DNA of 64,000 nucleotides from Clostridium pasteurianum DSM 525 = ATCC 6013 (GCF_000807255.1 NZ_CP009268.1:3254384-3318383), one strand, 5' to 3'. Counted from the stretch's first letter, positions 44,838-54,836 are shown. Program-made: numbers and translations. The notes: generated by a model from the letters alone, not told the origin.

Positions 44838-45415
44838 TATATTTTCCCCCTTATTATATCAACAATCCAATCACTTTCCGGACATGGAAAATCCGGATTC
44901 ATTGCCATCTGCTCAGCAATTCCTTGAATAGCACACCAGTAAGCAATTGCCAGTGCATATGGATTACCCTCTCGAATTGTTCCATTCTGCTGACCTTTTT
45001 TAATCAATAAAGTTGTTGGTGTATAGATATCAAACGCATGTATCATATTCTTCACATTCTGTGGTGCTGCTTCATTATAAAAAGCCTGACTCATTAACAC
45101 AAACATTTTTGCTACAAAGGGCTCAGTTTTTATATAATGAAAAATCTGTTTTACTATCCCCTCAAAAAAATCAATAGGGGCCTTATCTGTTGGTTCTACA
45201 ACACTCATTGGACCTGAAATACCAAGTTTTATAAGTTCTTCATATAGTTTTTCCTTTGATTGAAAATAGTGGAATAAAAGTCCCACGCTCATACCTAAAC
45301 TTTCTGCAATATCACTTATTTTTGTAGCAGAATACCCTTTGCGAATAAAAAGATCTAATGCCGCCTCAAGGATTCCGTCTCTTCTCTTTTTCCTTTGCTC
45401 TTCTCGAATGCCCAA
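44837..45415 (-). CDS. TetR-family repressor
   Basis: About 192 aa. The N-terminal HTH is KISDIAESLGMSVGLLFHYF (with YF after the recognition helix). A ligand-binding helical domain follows. The TTG at 45415 fits GGAGG 8 nt upstream; an ATG five codons earlier overlaps that site. A 7-bp dyad sits at the transcription start, so autoregulation, with control of the oxidoreductase downstream, is expected. Confidence 0.87.
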   Translation of the reverse strand: MGIREEQRKKRRDGILEAALDLFIRKGYSATKISDIAESLGMSVGLLFHYFQSKEKLYEELIKLGISGPMSVVEPTDKAPIDFFEGIVKQIFHYIKTEPFVAKMFVLMSQAFYNEAAPQNVKNMIHAFDIYTPTTLLIKKGQQNGTIREGNPYALAIAYWCAIQGIAEQMAMNPDFPCPESDWIVDIIRGKI

Positions 45416-45432
45416 ATATTGAACCTCCATTC

Positions 45433-45479
45433 ATTGAATTTATATTCAATATTATATCTTTAATTTTATAATTGGTCAA
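45433..45479 (-). promoter_or_regulatory. Promoter and TetR operator
   Basis: Minus strand TTGACC (45479-45474), 17-bp spacer, TATAAT (45456-45451), then the dyad ATTGAATNNNNATTCAAT (45433-45450) over the predicted start point. The layout is that of an autorepressed TetR gene. Confidence 0.75.
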
Positions 45480-45637
45480 TGAAAAAGCTTGTATAGTGTT
45501 TTTTATGCTGCCATTAATTAAAGTAAGTGAAGAATACACCCAATACTAAAAACATATTCATATATTTCAGAAAGTAATTATAAAAATTGTGATACAATAT
45601 AAGAATTAAGAAATTTAGAAAGAAGTAAGGAGCATAT

Positions 45638-46261
45638 ATGAATAAAGACGTAGTATTAGATAACACTGAATTTGAACAATTAACTGCATCTGAAATTTGG
45701 GAAACACTATATAATAAGGAACTTAATTCTAAGAAGAACATCCTAGAATACATTGATATAACAGCGGTGCTTAAAAAGGAAAATATAAATAAGGAGAAGA
45801 TTAAAGACACCTATAATTATATTTATAAGCATATAGAGCAATTAAAGGGTTCAATAAAACCAAATACAATGATGTATCTAAAGAATAGGCTAAAAACACA
45901 GCTTGGAAAGTATGTTAAAGAAAAAGATCCAAAGCCAGTGAATCACTTTATAGAGTTTTTTAAGAAGGCTTATCCTGAAAATACTAGAAGGAAAGATTTC
46001 ACATGGGTTCTAATGGATATAAATAGTATATCAGAAGATCAGATATGGACTACTTTAACATATATTAATAGAGAGTGTCTAAATAATAAGCTCACTCTGG
46101 ATTCTGATCAAAAAAATGATATAGTAGGAATAATTAAAAAATTAATTAGTAAGAACAATATTAAGTATATAAATGATCTTAGAACCCTTAAACAATTAAT
46201 AGATATATTAAATATAAGTATTGTACAGACTGGTAAATCATTTAAGGTAGAACATAAATAA
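45638..46261 (+). CDS. Hypothetical protein (207 aa)
   Basis: RBS AAGTAAGGAGC and ATG at 45638 open a complete, helix-rich, lysine-rich cytosolic protein (LTASEIWETLYNKELNSKKN at the N-terminus; a related-looking SEDQIWTTLTYINRECLNNK in the second half, perhaps an internal repeat). No signal peptide, membrane segment or known motif. Family not recognised. It stands alone on the plus strand. Confidence 0.6.
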   Translation: MNKDVVLDNTEFEQLTASEIWETLYNKELNSKKNILEYIDITAVLKKENINKEKIKDTYNYIYKHIEQLKGSIKPNTMMYLKNRLKTQLGKYVKEKDPKPVNHFIEFFKKAYPENTRRKDFTWVLMDINSISEDQIWTTLTYINRECLNNKLTLDSDQKNDIVGIIKKLISKNNIKYINDLRTLKQLIDILNISIVQTGKSFKVEHK

Positions 46262-46480
46262 ATTTTAAAATGAGTAATTTAAATTATGAGGGAAGAGATT
46301 GCTAAGGTAACTAACTCAAATATAAGCTTCCAGCTTATGTCATAATTTTTGAGATTATAAAAATGCAGCTAATTATCCTTTTTTCAAACTAAAAGTTATT
46401 AACAATTTTGCCAACAGGTTATCCACAGCAAATAATAAAAATGAGTCTATATTTTAGATTACTATGTAAAATACTTTATG
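46262..46480. other. Gene-free spacer
   Basis: No gene seen. It contains one perfect DnaA-box-like TTATCCACA (46419-46427) within GCCAACAGGTTATCCACAGC. A single box is not evidence of an origin. Confidence 0.5.
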
Positions 46481-46523
46481 GTGTCAGTCCCCCTAGAAGA
46501 TGACTGGAAGTCAGATCCTTGCT
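46481..46523. repeat. Repeat A, short copy
   Basis: GTGTCAGTCCCCCTAGAAGA followed by TGACTGGAAGTCA (stem TGACT/AGTCA) and GATCCTTGCT. It cuts off a NUDIX gene at its right-hand edge. Confidence 0.8.
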
Positions 46524-46627
46524 CCAGGGAATTCCCATAAGCCGGCCATGCTTTTTCCTTGTTGTCTTTTTGCTATTAATATATTGTTATCATTGTTTTT
46601 TAGTATGGCTGCTACTATGTTTAGCAT
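46523..46627 (-). pseudogene. NUDIX (MutT-like) hydrolase, 5-prime fragment
   Basis: RBS AGAAGGT and ATG at 46627 open a frame reading LNIVAAILKNNDNNILIAKR and QQGKSMAGLWEFPG, the start of an 8-oxo-dGTP diphosphatase, up to the glycines just before the Nudix box. There the sequence changes to repeat A. The catalytic Nudix box is lost. Confidence 0.8.
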
Positions 46628-46684
46628 TTTTTTTACCTTCTTGAATTACATTACTTTTATGTATCTATTTATAGTATATGAGAA

Positions 46685-46730
46685 AAAATGATTTTATCAA
46701 CAGAATTGAGATTGCTGATAAAATCATTTT
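46685..46730 (-). terminator. Intrinsic terminator after the HIRAN gene
   Basis: A perfect 15-bp stem (46685-46699 with 46716-46730) followed by TTTTTTCTC on the minus strand. Confidence 0.75.
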
Positions 46731-46780
46731 CTTATAATATTCCATCATAATATTTTTTACTCTTATATATTAAATTATAT

Positions 46781-47472
46781 CTAAATAATGGTTAACTTAA
46801 CCTTAACACACTCTTCACAACTATCATTACACTCTTTGTTAATTATAGTACATTTAATCTTTCTATTTTCATTGATTGCTTTATATACCGATTTACTAAA
46901 GAAAACAGGTATATAACCAATAAGCCTATTTTGTTTATTCGTAATTTTTATAGCATATTTATCATAGATATTATTTAAATCCTTTACTAACAGAAGATTT
47001 TCATTAATATTTAAATCTAATTCCGCATATTCATCTGCTTTCTTACAACAATTATAATGTCTAACACCTGCTATATAGAATTCTCTTTCAATATTTTTAT
47101 CATCCGAAAATATTGGATCTATAAACTCTAAGCTATCAGTTGGCAATTTACCTCCACTTTTTTTAAAAGTTCAAAGGCATCATATTTTTCTAATTTATAT
47201 TTTGCTAATATTTCTTTTATATCCTTCCTTCTCTTATCTGGCAATCTACTCGGAAATGCTGGAAATACATCATAACTTTCATATATCTCATTTATATTAG
47301 GAAATGCTATTAATGGTTCAAATCCATTTTTTATTGCTCTATTTACATCATCAATTTTATACTCAAATTGGTATTTACCATTTTTTGATAGTTCACCAAT
47401 TACAAATCGTTGTCTTGTTTTATAATCTTTCCAAGTTAAAAAAATATAGTCTCTATCATTATTTCTACTCAT
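46781..47472 (-). pseudogene. HIRAN-domain protein split by a frameshift at A7
   Basis: The first part (47472 to 47128) reads DYIFLTWKDYKTRQRFVIGE and FPSRLPDKRRKDIKEILAKY and ends after LLKKVEVNCQLIA. The second (from about 47160) continues in the next frame as SGGKLPTDSLEFIDPIFSDD and the HIRAN domain (REFYIAGVRHYN, IYDKYAIKI, RLIGYIP). Adding one A to the seven-A run at 47158-47164 restores one protein of about 230 aa. HIRAN domains bind DNA ends or stalled forks. It is either a recent mutation, slippage-controlled expression or a sequencing error. Confidence 0.75.
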
Positions 47473-47510
47473 TATTAGCCTCCTATTCTCTAAAATATAT
47501 ATTAATAATT

Positions 47511-47946
47511 CTATTTCTTCTTTCCATTTACACTATATCGTGTTCTGCATTTCTTGCATGTTATATCTAATTTCCATTCTTCTCTTTGTCCAATAGGATT
47601 ATTTATAAAAGATATCTTATGTCCTGGTTTATAAGTTATCTTTATAAATTTATTATTTCGAGTGCTACTAGCTAATTTTTTAAAACTGTTACTTAATTCA
47701 CCTTGAATATATGATATTGCCCAACTTGAAGCTATCTCCTTCGCACTATCTAATTGTCCATATGTCCACCATTTATCAGAAGTATCTATATGTCCACACA
47801 TTGGACAATGTACTTCTTTATCTGATACTTTTTCTTTCCAATCTTGTATATTGATTTTAAAAACATATTCACATTCTTTATTAGGACATAGTCTATCAAG
47901 ATATTCATTTTTGTCAAAAAGTAATTCAATTTGTATTCCATTATAC
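47511..47946 (-). CDS. Zinc-ribbon protein, start unclear
   Basis: An open minus frame of about 145 codons. Cys pairs CPNKEC and CPMCGH, then CKKC near the end, suggest two zinc ribbons; the middle has WWTYGQLDSAKEIASSWA. An ATG at 47801 would remove the first Cys pairs, while upstream no standard start is in frame: ATGTTAGATAGATGAAAACG reaches the frame only after a one-base shift. It lies 36 nt after the helicase gene and may be cotranscribed with the defence operon. Possibly a damaged gene. Confidence 0.5.
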
Positions 47947-47981
47947 TTGCCTTCGTTTTCATCTATCTAACATATAAACTA

Positions 47982-50114
47982 TCAATTATCTATTATTCTA
48001 AATCTATATTCTTTCAAATACTCCAAAGTACCATCAATATCTATTTCATTAGCCGCATGCATATCGTATTGTAATTCTTCTGGAAGATACTCAATGTATT
48101 TTGACTTAAACCATTCATTATCCTTTGTTTCCTTAAATAGTAATTCATTACTCCACTTTTTGCTGCTTATTTCTTCTAAAATCCCATCTAAAGGATATAC
48201 TCCTGATATTTTTATTCTTCCAAAGGAATCATAGCTTTGAATATTAACCTTTAATGATTTCAGCATCCAGTTTAAAGTTCTAAATATTTTAGTACCTGTA
48301 AAAGTTTCGAAGCACATTTCGTCTTTGTATCTCCATATTATTCTTTCACTTGGATCAACTTTGAAAATTTCATATGGTTTTCTCAGTTCATTTAATAGAG
48401 CAAGAGCATTATGATTTATATAACTAAATTCATTTTTAGAACATAATATATCCATCATCTTTTCGAGTATTTTAGAATTTAACTTTCTTTCTCCACTAGA
48501 ATACTTTGGGGGTTTAGCATTAGAGGCTTTTTCTACATATATCTTTCCTCTTTTAGTATCAATACTTATTATAGACCATAGTTTACCTGCTAAAATTATA
48601 TTATCTCCTATATTAATCTGAAAATTTCTATCTAACTGTCCTATCTTTTTATTTCCATTTTGCACTATATATTCTTCAGGGCTCATAAAAACTGAATAAA
48701 AGTCTTTACTCCTAAGTATTCGCTCTCCTTCAATTCCTACTATACACTCATTACTGCCCTTAATAAGTTCTAAATACTCTTTTTCCAACATATGTCCTAT
48801 CAAAATTCTTATCTTTTCATTATCCAAGGTATTAAATATTAGAATATCCTTAATTTTGTTTAATAAATTTTCAAGAGTTAACCCATTAGTTTCATTAGAT
48901 ATAGATATTATCTGATGAAAAAGTATGTCATAAGGCAATGGATATCCTTCAGCTGGTTCTATCCATTTTTCAAGGAGTAATTCCATTACAGCTAAAGATT
49001 GTAATAAACTATCTTTAGACGTAGTATATAACTGTAACAATTGATTTGAATCTTTCTTTCTGCCAGAACGCCCAAGCCTTTGCTTTAAAGATGATACTGT
49101 AAATGTACTATCTACTTGAACTACAAATTCAATTGTCCCTATATCTATACCTAATTCAAGAGAATTTGTAGCAACAACACTTTTAGGTACACCAGCCTTA
49201 GCCATACTCTTTTCCACATATTCTCTTTCCTTTTTATCTATTGAGGAATGATGGGCATAGTAACTTTCTAATAATCCTTCTTTTTCGGCTAGTCGATTTA
49301 GCAATACAGTAGTTTCTTCTACCTCTCCTCTACTATTACAAAATATTATTGATTTATTTTTTTTAGTTAAATTTCTCATATCTTCAAAAAGCTCTAATGG
49401 CTTTTTCCCACTTTTATCGCAATCAAAATGCATAAGAGAATAATATAGCTGTTTATCACTATCTTTTACTTCAACAATCTCCACGTTATCCTTATCTTTA
49501 AAATTAATCCATTCCTTTACAAAGTTAAAATTTTCAACGGTAGCAGATAAACCTATTATTCTTGGTCTTCTCAAATTATAATTTTCTATTCTGTATAACA
49601 ATGATCTTAACTGGACTCCCCTTGCACTATTTAAAAAAGAATGGATTTCATCTACTATTATAAAATCAACTTCTTTAAATATTTCACTTACACTTTCCGT
49701 TCTATTTATCAATAAACTTTCAATTGATTCTGGAGTTATCTGCAATATTCCTGATGAATTTTTTATAAATTTATTTTTCCTAGTTTGACTTATATCACCA
49801 TGCCATGCATTTATAGTAATCTCAAGATTATTACAAAGATTTTCTATTCTCTCAAACTGATTGTTTATTAAAGCTTTAAGCGGAGAAATATATATAAGTT
49901 TTAGCTTTTCTTTTGCACTGTTTTCAATTAAACTTAATATTGGCAAAAAAGCTGCCTCCGTTTTACCAGAAGCAGTGCCTGAACAGACAACAACATCTTT
50001 ATTGGTATTAATTATTATTGGAATTGTTTTATCCTGTATAAGAGTAAAATTATCCCAATGCATATCCCATACTTTCTTTTGCATATTTTTAGACAATAGA
50101 TTAAAAGAACTCAT
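47982..50114 (-). CDS. sngC: Shango helicase SngC (DEAD/DEAH-box, BrxHI-like)
   Basis: A 710-aa SF2 helicase. Walker A SGTASGKTEA (about residues 45-54), motif II VDEIHSF, motif III GLSATVENF, and C-terminal RecA motifs including QRLGRSGRK, as in Lhr/BrxHI-type enzymes. A winged-helix and accessory region follow. It is the third gene of the TerB-ATPase-helicase operon, 9 nt after the ATPase. In the known Shango system all three proteins are needed against phage; the trigger is unknown. A decayed copy lies at 22117-22306. Confidence 0.85.
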   Translation of the reverse strand: MSSFNLLSKNMQKKVWDMHWDNFTLIQDKTIPIIINTNKDVVVCSGTASGKTEAAFLPILSLIENSAKEKLKLIYISPLKALINNQFERIENLCNNLEITINAWHGDISQTRKNKFIKNSSGILQITPESIESLLINRTESVSEIFKEVDFIIVDEIHSFLNSARGVQLRSLLYRIENYNLRRPRIIGLSATVENFNFVKEWINFKDKDNVEIVEVKDSDKQLYYSLMHFDCDKSGKKPLELFEDMRNLTKKNKSIIFCNSRGEVEETTVLLNRLAEKEGLLESYYAHHSSIDKKEREYVEKSMAKAGVPKSVVATNSLELGIDIGTIEFVVQVDSTFTVSSLKQRLGRSGRKKDSNQLLQLYTTSKDSLLQSLAVMELLLEKWIEPAEGYPLPYDILFHQIISISNETNGLTLENLLNKIKDILIFNTLDNEKIRILIGHMLEKEYLELIKGSNECIVGIEGERILRSKDFYSVFMSPEEYIVQNGNKKIGQLDRNFQINIGDNIILAGKLWSIISIDTKRGKIYVEKASNAKPPKYSSGERKLNSKILEKMMDILCSKNEFSYINHNALALLNELRKPYEIFKVDPSERIIWRYKDEMCFETFTGTKIFRTLNWMLKSLKVNIQSYDSFGRIKISGVYPLDGILEEISSKKWSNELLFKETKDNEWFKSKYIEYLPEELQYDMHAANEIDIDGTLEYLKEYRFRIIDN

Positions 50115-50123
50115 ATTTTCCTC

Positions 50124-51443
50124 CTATTGATTAGCTCGTTTAAACCTACTCATTAAATCTTCATTTAATTTATTATTATTCTCATTACTGTTTTTACCAA
50201 AAATTTGCTTATGATCAAAATCAGGATTTTGATGAATTATATTTAAAGCACCTATGAAATCTCTTACCACATCTCTAGTAGTCATATTTTCTTTTGCACC
50301 TGGTCTCGAATACTCATTTTTTATAAATTCTTTTATTTCTTCATCAGATACATTCTTTATGTATCCATAATGTGCCTCATGAATATCTCTAACCTTTTGT
50401 AATAAAACAAAGGTCTCATCATTTTGCAGTGGTGTCAATTTTATAACTGGCTGACTTAAATCTCTGAATACATTGGTTTCAAAAGGATTCACTGAAAGTC
50501 TGCTCTTTAATGCTTCATAACTGAATATTCCACGTCTTTCATCTTCTAAAAATTCTGGAGTACCACCTATGGTAATATATAGACCTTCCACATTTCCCTG
50601 AAGAGTATCATTATATATTTTAAGAATAGTTTCGTAATTTTTATCTCTGGTCTGTGGATGAGTTATTTTATATAAATTTATAGCCTCATCAAAGTTTATT
50701 ACCAATCCAGAAAATCCTATCTGTTTAACAAATTGAGATAACACTTTTATGTAATCATAATAATTATTATCATTTATAATATCCCTTACTCCAAGATCAT
50801 TTCTAGCTTCAGTTTTAGTACTATATTCTCCACGAAGCCAACGTAAAGCACATCTTTGAATTTCATTATTATCTTTAACATATCCCTTAAAATAGAGCGT
50901 TAGTATTCTTGCGAAATCATAACCTCCCGTTAGCGCATCCATTTTCCCTACAACCTTATTAATTTCAAGTTCTACATCTTTAACAAAATCCTCATTTCCG
51001 AATTCTACTGAGCCATACCCTTTTTCAACAGATACTTTTGCTTGAACTTCACTTATCCATTTATCAAGTATTGTGGAAAACGCATTACCATCTGGCACTG
51101 TAGCTATAGCAATATTTTTTATTAGTTCTGCATATATTGCAACAGCTTTACCATCACTACCATATAATCGTCTTTCAGGAGTAAAATCTGCTTTTGCTAC
51201 AATAAAATTTTCTTTAAAGGCTATTTGCTGTATTAATGCCTGAATAAAACTTTTGCCGCTTCCAAAGGGTCCTATAAAAAATTTAATAATAGATGAGCCA
51301 GCTTTAATATTTTCTAAATCCTTTAATATCTGCTCTGCTTCTTCATTACGACCGACCATTACATATTGAAGACCTCTATTAGGTACAACCCCCCCCTGAA
51401 GTGCAGTTAATATTGCCCCAGAATCTCTTTTTCTTATCTTCAC
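50124..51443 (-). CDS. sngB: Shango ATPase SngB (BrxD/DUF2791-like)
   Basis: A 439-aa P-loop ATPase. Walker A IGPFGSGKSF (about residues 57-66), Walker B-type LVINFDEAINLY, and the middle segment LYITIGGTPEFLEDERRGIF are as in the DUF2791/BrxD family. It separates sngA and sngC by 3 and 9 nt respectively. BrxD-like ATPases work with a helicase partner in type 2 BREX; here the TerB partner identifies the Shango arrangement. Confidence 0.85.
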   Translation of the reverse strand: MKIRKRDSGAILTALQGGVVPNRGLQYVMVGRNEEAEQILKDLENIKAGSSIIKFFIGPFGSGKSFIQALIQQIAFKENFIVAKADFTPERRLYGSDGKAVAIYAELIKNIAIATVPDGNAFSTILDKWISEVQAKVSVEKGYGSVEFGNEDFVKDVELEINKVVGKMDALTGGYDFARILTLYFKGYVKDNNEIQRCALRWLRGEYSTKTEARNDLGVRDIINDNNYYDYIKVLSQFVKQIGFSGLVINFDEAINLYKITHPQTRDKNYETILKIYNDTLQGNVEGLYITIGGTPEFLEDERRGIFSYEALKSRLSVNPFETNVFRDLSQPVIKLTPLQNDETFVLLQKVRDIHEAHYGYIKNVSDEEIKEFIKNEYSRPGAKENMTTRDVVRDFIGALNIIHQNPDFDHKQIFGKNSNENNNKLNEDLMSRFKRANQ

Positions 51444-51446
51444 TTA

Positions 51447-53633
51447 TTAATTCATCCTTTCCTTAATTAATTTAACTATATCTTCAAAGTCTTCATATAT
51501 CTCATAATTATCGTTATTCAATTCTATTATAGTATCCTCAAGATAATTATTTGCCTTTTCGTTAATATTATTTATAAATGTTCCTGCCATCATGCCTTGT
51601 TCTCTAAAATAATTATTTGCTTCAGTTACATTTTTCTTTAAGTTTTCAAAAGATGCCAGAAATCTAATTTCACTATCATTAAGAGAGTTTATAAATTCTT
51701 CTTCATCTTCATTTTCTTCAATACTTAATAGTTTTTCAAAATTACTATGAGTATCAACTTTACTTTGTATATTGTTATCTTTAATTTTCACTTCTTCCCT
51801 TGTTGATTCTGTAATAAATTCATCATTTGACTCTTCTTCGTAACCTTTTTCTCTAAATATATTCTGCAGATTTTCACTTTCCTTATTCAATTTATTAATT
51901 TTATCTATATCAAAAACAAAATCTGGTATGCTCTTTTTTTCTTTTTCTGGTTTAGGAATGCTTATATTTTTAGATACTGTATCAGCTTCTTTTACTAACT
52001 TAAATCTATCTTTAATATTGCTGCCCTTAGTATTATGTGTCTGGATTTTATTCATTAACAATTTTTCAAAATCATTTGGTAAAATATTATCTTCCACTTT
52101 AATTTTCCTATTCTCGCCATTTATTTCACGTGTAACATTTTCACTGATACGAAATAAAGCAGTAATTTGATCATACATTTTCTTTGTTACTGTATGATGT
52201 AGTACCTTAGTCTCAAACTCCATTACATCTCTTCCTATAATTGCACTTGAAAATAAATACCTCTTTTCTATAATCTCTTCTTCCTGAAACCATTCTTCAA
52301 ATAAATCAATGCTTTCTTTATAATAAAGGTCTTTTAATAAAGCAATACTAGCTTTAAAGGTATTATAAATTTTATATTTATATGATTGAAAAAATTTAGT
52401 TTCTCTATAATTTTGTATATATGGTTTCCAAATTTGATAAGATATCTTTTCTAGCCTATTTTTACTATGCTGCATATTTTTATATAAATAATCATATTTT
52501 TTATCACTCACATACCATTCTTTTGATAATTCTTCTTCTCCAAGTTCAATTAAAAAATCACTAATCCAGCGAGGAAGATAATTTTTTAATTTAGGTTGAG
52601 TTTCCTTATAATTATCGTATAATCTTGATAACATGCTAACATTAAAAGCTGCATCTTCATTAAAGCTATAATTTAAAAGTTCATAAGTAAATAGTATTAT
52701 ATAGCTTAAATCTGTATTTGGATATTCTCCATTTAAAACTCTTTCCCTCCAAAAAAAATACCACCTTTTTTGTTCATTGTCTAAAGATTCAAATGTCGTC
52801 CAATATTCAAAAAGAGGCTTAAATTCACACTTAATCGCCCTTTTATTTTTATATTTTAAAGAATCCTTTACAAATTCAATACCACTTGTAGAGAAATTTA
52901 TTTGTACTGTAATGTCATAATGTGATTCTCTATTAGGATTTTTAATTTTTTCTAAAGATTTTAGTATATACTCAGGTGTTTTTAAATTAGAATATTTAGG
53001 TATGATTATATCGTCAATTTTATAAAATATATTTTCTGAAATTAAACTTATATTTTTCAAAAAATTAAATTTTTTATTCAAAGAAACGGATTTTTGTGGT
53101 GTGTTAATATTAGGCATTTCTTTAGTTTTTATATTAGTATTTCTAATATCCTTTAAAATACCATTACCATTATTTATTTTTTGCTCTTTAATATTATTTA
53201 TTATATTAATAAATCTTTTTATACCTTCATCAAAATCATTTGCTGTAGTTTTATCTAACTCTTGAAAATTAATACTATTTATTTTGAGGGTATTAATTAC
53301 ATCATCTTGAATAATACTATATTCTCTTTCTCTACTTACATTATATATAATCTCTTTATCTAAAGTATTAATGTCAGCAGCCTCTATTAATTTATTATTT
53401 CTAGTGTATTTTTTATTTTTGTAAGAATCATTTTCCTTAGTTTCATTATCTTCAAACCACTTATGTATAAAAAACATATCAATCCAGCCCAAAAATAAAG
53501 GAATATAAGTCCAGCAAAATATTAAATATAAAATTGCCCTTTTATACTTTTTTGCATAAAACAAATGTGCTCCAAATATACCAAAAAATAATGCCAGTAT
53601 GTAACATACAGTCTTTGACCTTTTAGCAAGCAA
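51447..53633 (-). CDS. sngA: Shango TerB protein SngA with an N-terminal TM2 domain
   Basis: 728 aa. Residues 1-60 form a TM2 domain (YILALFFGIFGAHLFYAKKY, then a second helix ending PLFLGWIDMFFIHKW), so the protein is membrane-anchored. A charged linker of about 120 residues follows, then a TerB_N region (FEYWTTFESLDNEQKRWYFF, WRERVLNGEYPNTDLSYIIL) and an acidic coiled C-terminal part. It is first in the Shango operon. Reference TerB proteins of this system are not, to my knowledge, described with TM2. No obvious RBS stronger than GGGAGGG before the ATG at 53633. Confidence 0.8.
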   Translation of the reverse strand: MLAKRSKTVCYILALFFGIFGAHLFYAKKYKRAILYLIFCWTYIPLFLGWIDMFFIHKWFEDNETKENDSYKNKKYTRNNKLIEAADINTLDKEIIYNVSREREYSIIQDDVINTLKINSINFQELDKTTANDFDEGIKRFINIINNIKEQKINNGNGILKDIRNTNIKTKEMPNINTPQKSVSLNKKFNFLKNISLISENIFYKIDDIIIPKYSNLKTPEYILKSLEKIKNPNRESHYDITVQINFSTSGIEFVKDSLKYKNKRAIKCEFKPLFEYWTTFESLDNEQKRWYFFWRERVLNGEYPNTDLSYIILFTYELLNYSFNEDAAFNVSMLSRLYDNYKETQPKLKNYLPRWISDFLIELGEEELSKEWYVSDKKYDYLYKNMQHSKNRLEKISYQIWKPYIQNYRETKFFQSYKYKIYNTFKASIALLKDLYYKESIDLFEEWFQEEEIIEKRYLFSSAIIGRDVMEFETKVLHHTVTKKMYDQITALFRISENVTREINGENRKIKVEDNILPNDFEKLLMNKIQTHNTKGSNIKDRFKLVKEADTVSKNISIPKPEKEKKSIPDFVFDIDKINKLNKESENLQNIFREKGYEEESNDEFITESTREEVKIKDNNIQSKVDTHSNFEKLLSIEENEDEEEFINSLNDSEIRFLASFENLKKNVTEANNYFREQGMMAGTFINNINEKANNYLEDTIIELNNDNYEIYEDFEDIVKLIKERMN

Positions 53634-53853
53634 TATTGACCCTCCCAGAATAATTTTATTATTGAACTCAACTCATATTATTCAAAAATCTCTATATATA
53701 TCCATACTTATTATATCATAATTTTACATTTTTTTAATAAATATATATTAAAATCCATAGGTTAAATTATTGTATTTTTATTATAATTTTTCAGTTTAAT
53801 TTTTTATATTAGAAATGAGTAGATTTCGTAAGACATTTTGCGAATTAAGAAAT

Positions 53854-53996
53854 GTCCAAGGCAATTATCCCTGGATTAATAACAAACAGAAACCTCCAGT
53901 TTCTGTTATGGCTCAGATGTACAAGCTTTCGAAAATCTTTTACTATTTTTCCCAAGTCACTGTTACCCTTGCGAAGAAGGAACGACTGAGCTTGAT
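53854..53996. repeat. Repeat B, long copy
   Basis: It starts CCAAGGCAATTATCCCTGGA, then the CAGAAAC/GTTTCTG hairpin, CTTTCGAAAATCTTTTACTA, AAGTCACTGTTACCCTTGCG and AAGGAACGACTGAGCTTG. It lies in the spacer upstream of the Shango operon. Confidence 0.85.
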
Positions 53997-53997
53997 A

Positions 53998-54068
53998 GAA
54001 GTGCATCTTTAATATGATAAACCTGCACTTCAAAATATTGCTTATTGTTATCTAATTGGTGAACGAAA
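53998..54068 (-). pseudogene. Fragment of a Uma2-type gene
   Basis: About 65 bp match 56735-56805 of the intact Uma2 gene with a few changes (shared pieces GCATCTTTAATAT, TGCACTTCA, TTGTTATCTAAT). It is squeezed between repeat B and the next gene. Confidence 0.65.
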
Positions 54069-54082
54069 ATTTACCCCTAACC

Positions 54083-54733
54083 TCATACCTCTTGCATAAA
54101 AGTTCCTACACCTATTTCCTTAAATACATTATAGAAAAAAATAAATTTCTTTTCTTCTTCATCACTGCTGATATTTTTCATATAATTTTTATATAGATCC
54201 ATTAAATCCATCTCATAATTACTATGAAATGCACACGTCATTCCAGATGTAATATTCATATCTTTAAAAGGAATTATTCTTGTAAAAATAAGCAAATTTT
54301 TATCTTTCATTTGACTAAGTCCTAAATCTGTAAGTCTAATATTTTTACCATCACCAAGTAAATCTTTAATGAAAACTAATCCTTTTTCAGGTGAAGTATT
54401 TACTACTCTAAAAAGAGATGTATATGCCTTCTTCATTGCATCCATAAACTCAATTTCTAATTCACCTTCTAAAACTGATTTTTCACTAAAACATTGTATT
54501 AATTTTTTTCCATTAATTTTTGTTTCATTTATAACAAAATCTAAAAAATACTGATTTTCCTCTTCCCAATCTAAAACAATTTTATTTTTACCTTCTAAGA
54601 TTCCAAGCTTTTTGGCAGACTCAGTTATTAATTTACTTTTATAGTTTTTATTAGCAAACTTCATAATTTCATTATTAACTATTTTATATCCTGTTCTTCT
54701 GATTTGTTTGTATCTTTCTATTCTATCATCCAT
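54083..54733 (-). CDS. Hypothetical protein (216 aa)
   Basis: A complete frame encoding a mixed alpha/beta cytosolic protein (KLITESAKKLGILEGKNKIV, FEIEFMDAMKKAYTSLFRVV-like middle, NLLIFTRIIPFKDM). It ends EIGVGTFMQEV. There is no signal peptide, membrane segment or nucleotide-binding motif, and I do not recognise the family. RBS AAGGATAAGAA precedes the ATG. Given the location between Shango and a UPF0158 remnant, an accessory or defence role is possible but only by association. Confidence 0.55.
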   Translation of the reverse strand: MDDRIERYKQIRRTGYKIVNNEIMKFANKNYKSKLITESAKKLGILEGKNKIVLDWEEENQYFLDFVINETKINGKKLIQCFSEKSVLEGELEIEFMDAMKKAYTSLFRVVNTSPEKGLVFIKDLLGDGKNIRLTDLGLSQMKDKNLLIFTRIIPFKDMNITSGMTCAFHSNYEMDLMDLYKNYMKNISSDEEEKKFIFFYNVFKEIGVGTFMQEV

Positions 54734-54787
54734 TTTTCTTATCCTTTTCTAATTCATTTCTTAACTTCTTTTGTATCTTTATTTATC

Positions 54788-54836
54788 TTCCACAACTCTA
54801 GCTACATTGTGGCCACACTTTTTACACTTTCCTTAT
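54788..54836 (-). pseudogene. Zinc-finger tail fragment
   Basis: The minus frame encodes GKCKKCGHNVARVVEDK and stop, a Cys/His tail like the end of a SEC-C or zinc-ribbon protein. The stretch CTTCCACAACTCTAGCTRCA is repeated at 57710-57738, again as an orphan. Confidence 0.45.

Noticed and set aside
46419-46427. A perfect DnaA box
   Set aside because: Only one box, no cluster, no dnaA/dnaN or AT-rich unwinding element nearby; not evidence for an origin.
46500-46691. A plus-strand hydrophobic 63-codon frame
   Set aside because: It is the shadow of the minus-strand NUDIX fragment, whose protein similarity is clear; the apparent hydrophobicity comes from the complementary strand.
54369-54554. 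Plus-strand open frames opposite the hypothetical gene at 54083-54733
   Set aside because: They lack ribosome sites and lie wholly inside a longer minus-strand frame with better codon use.
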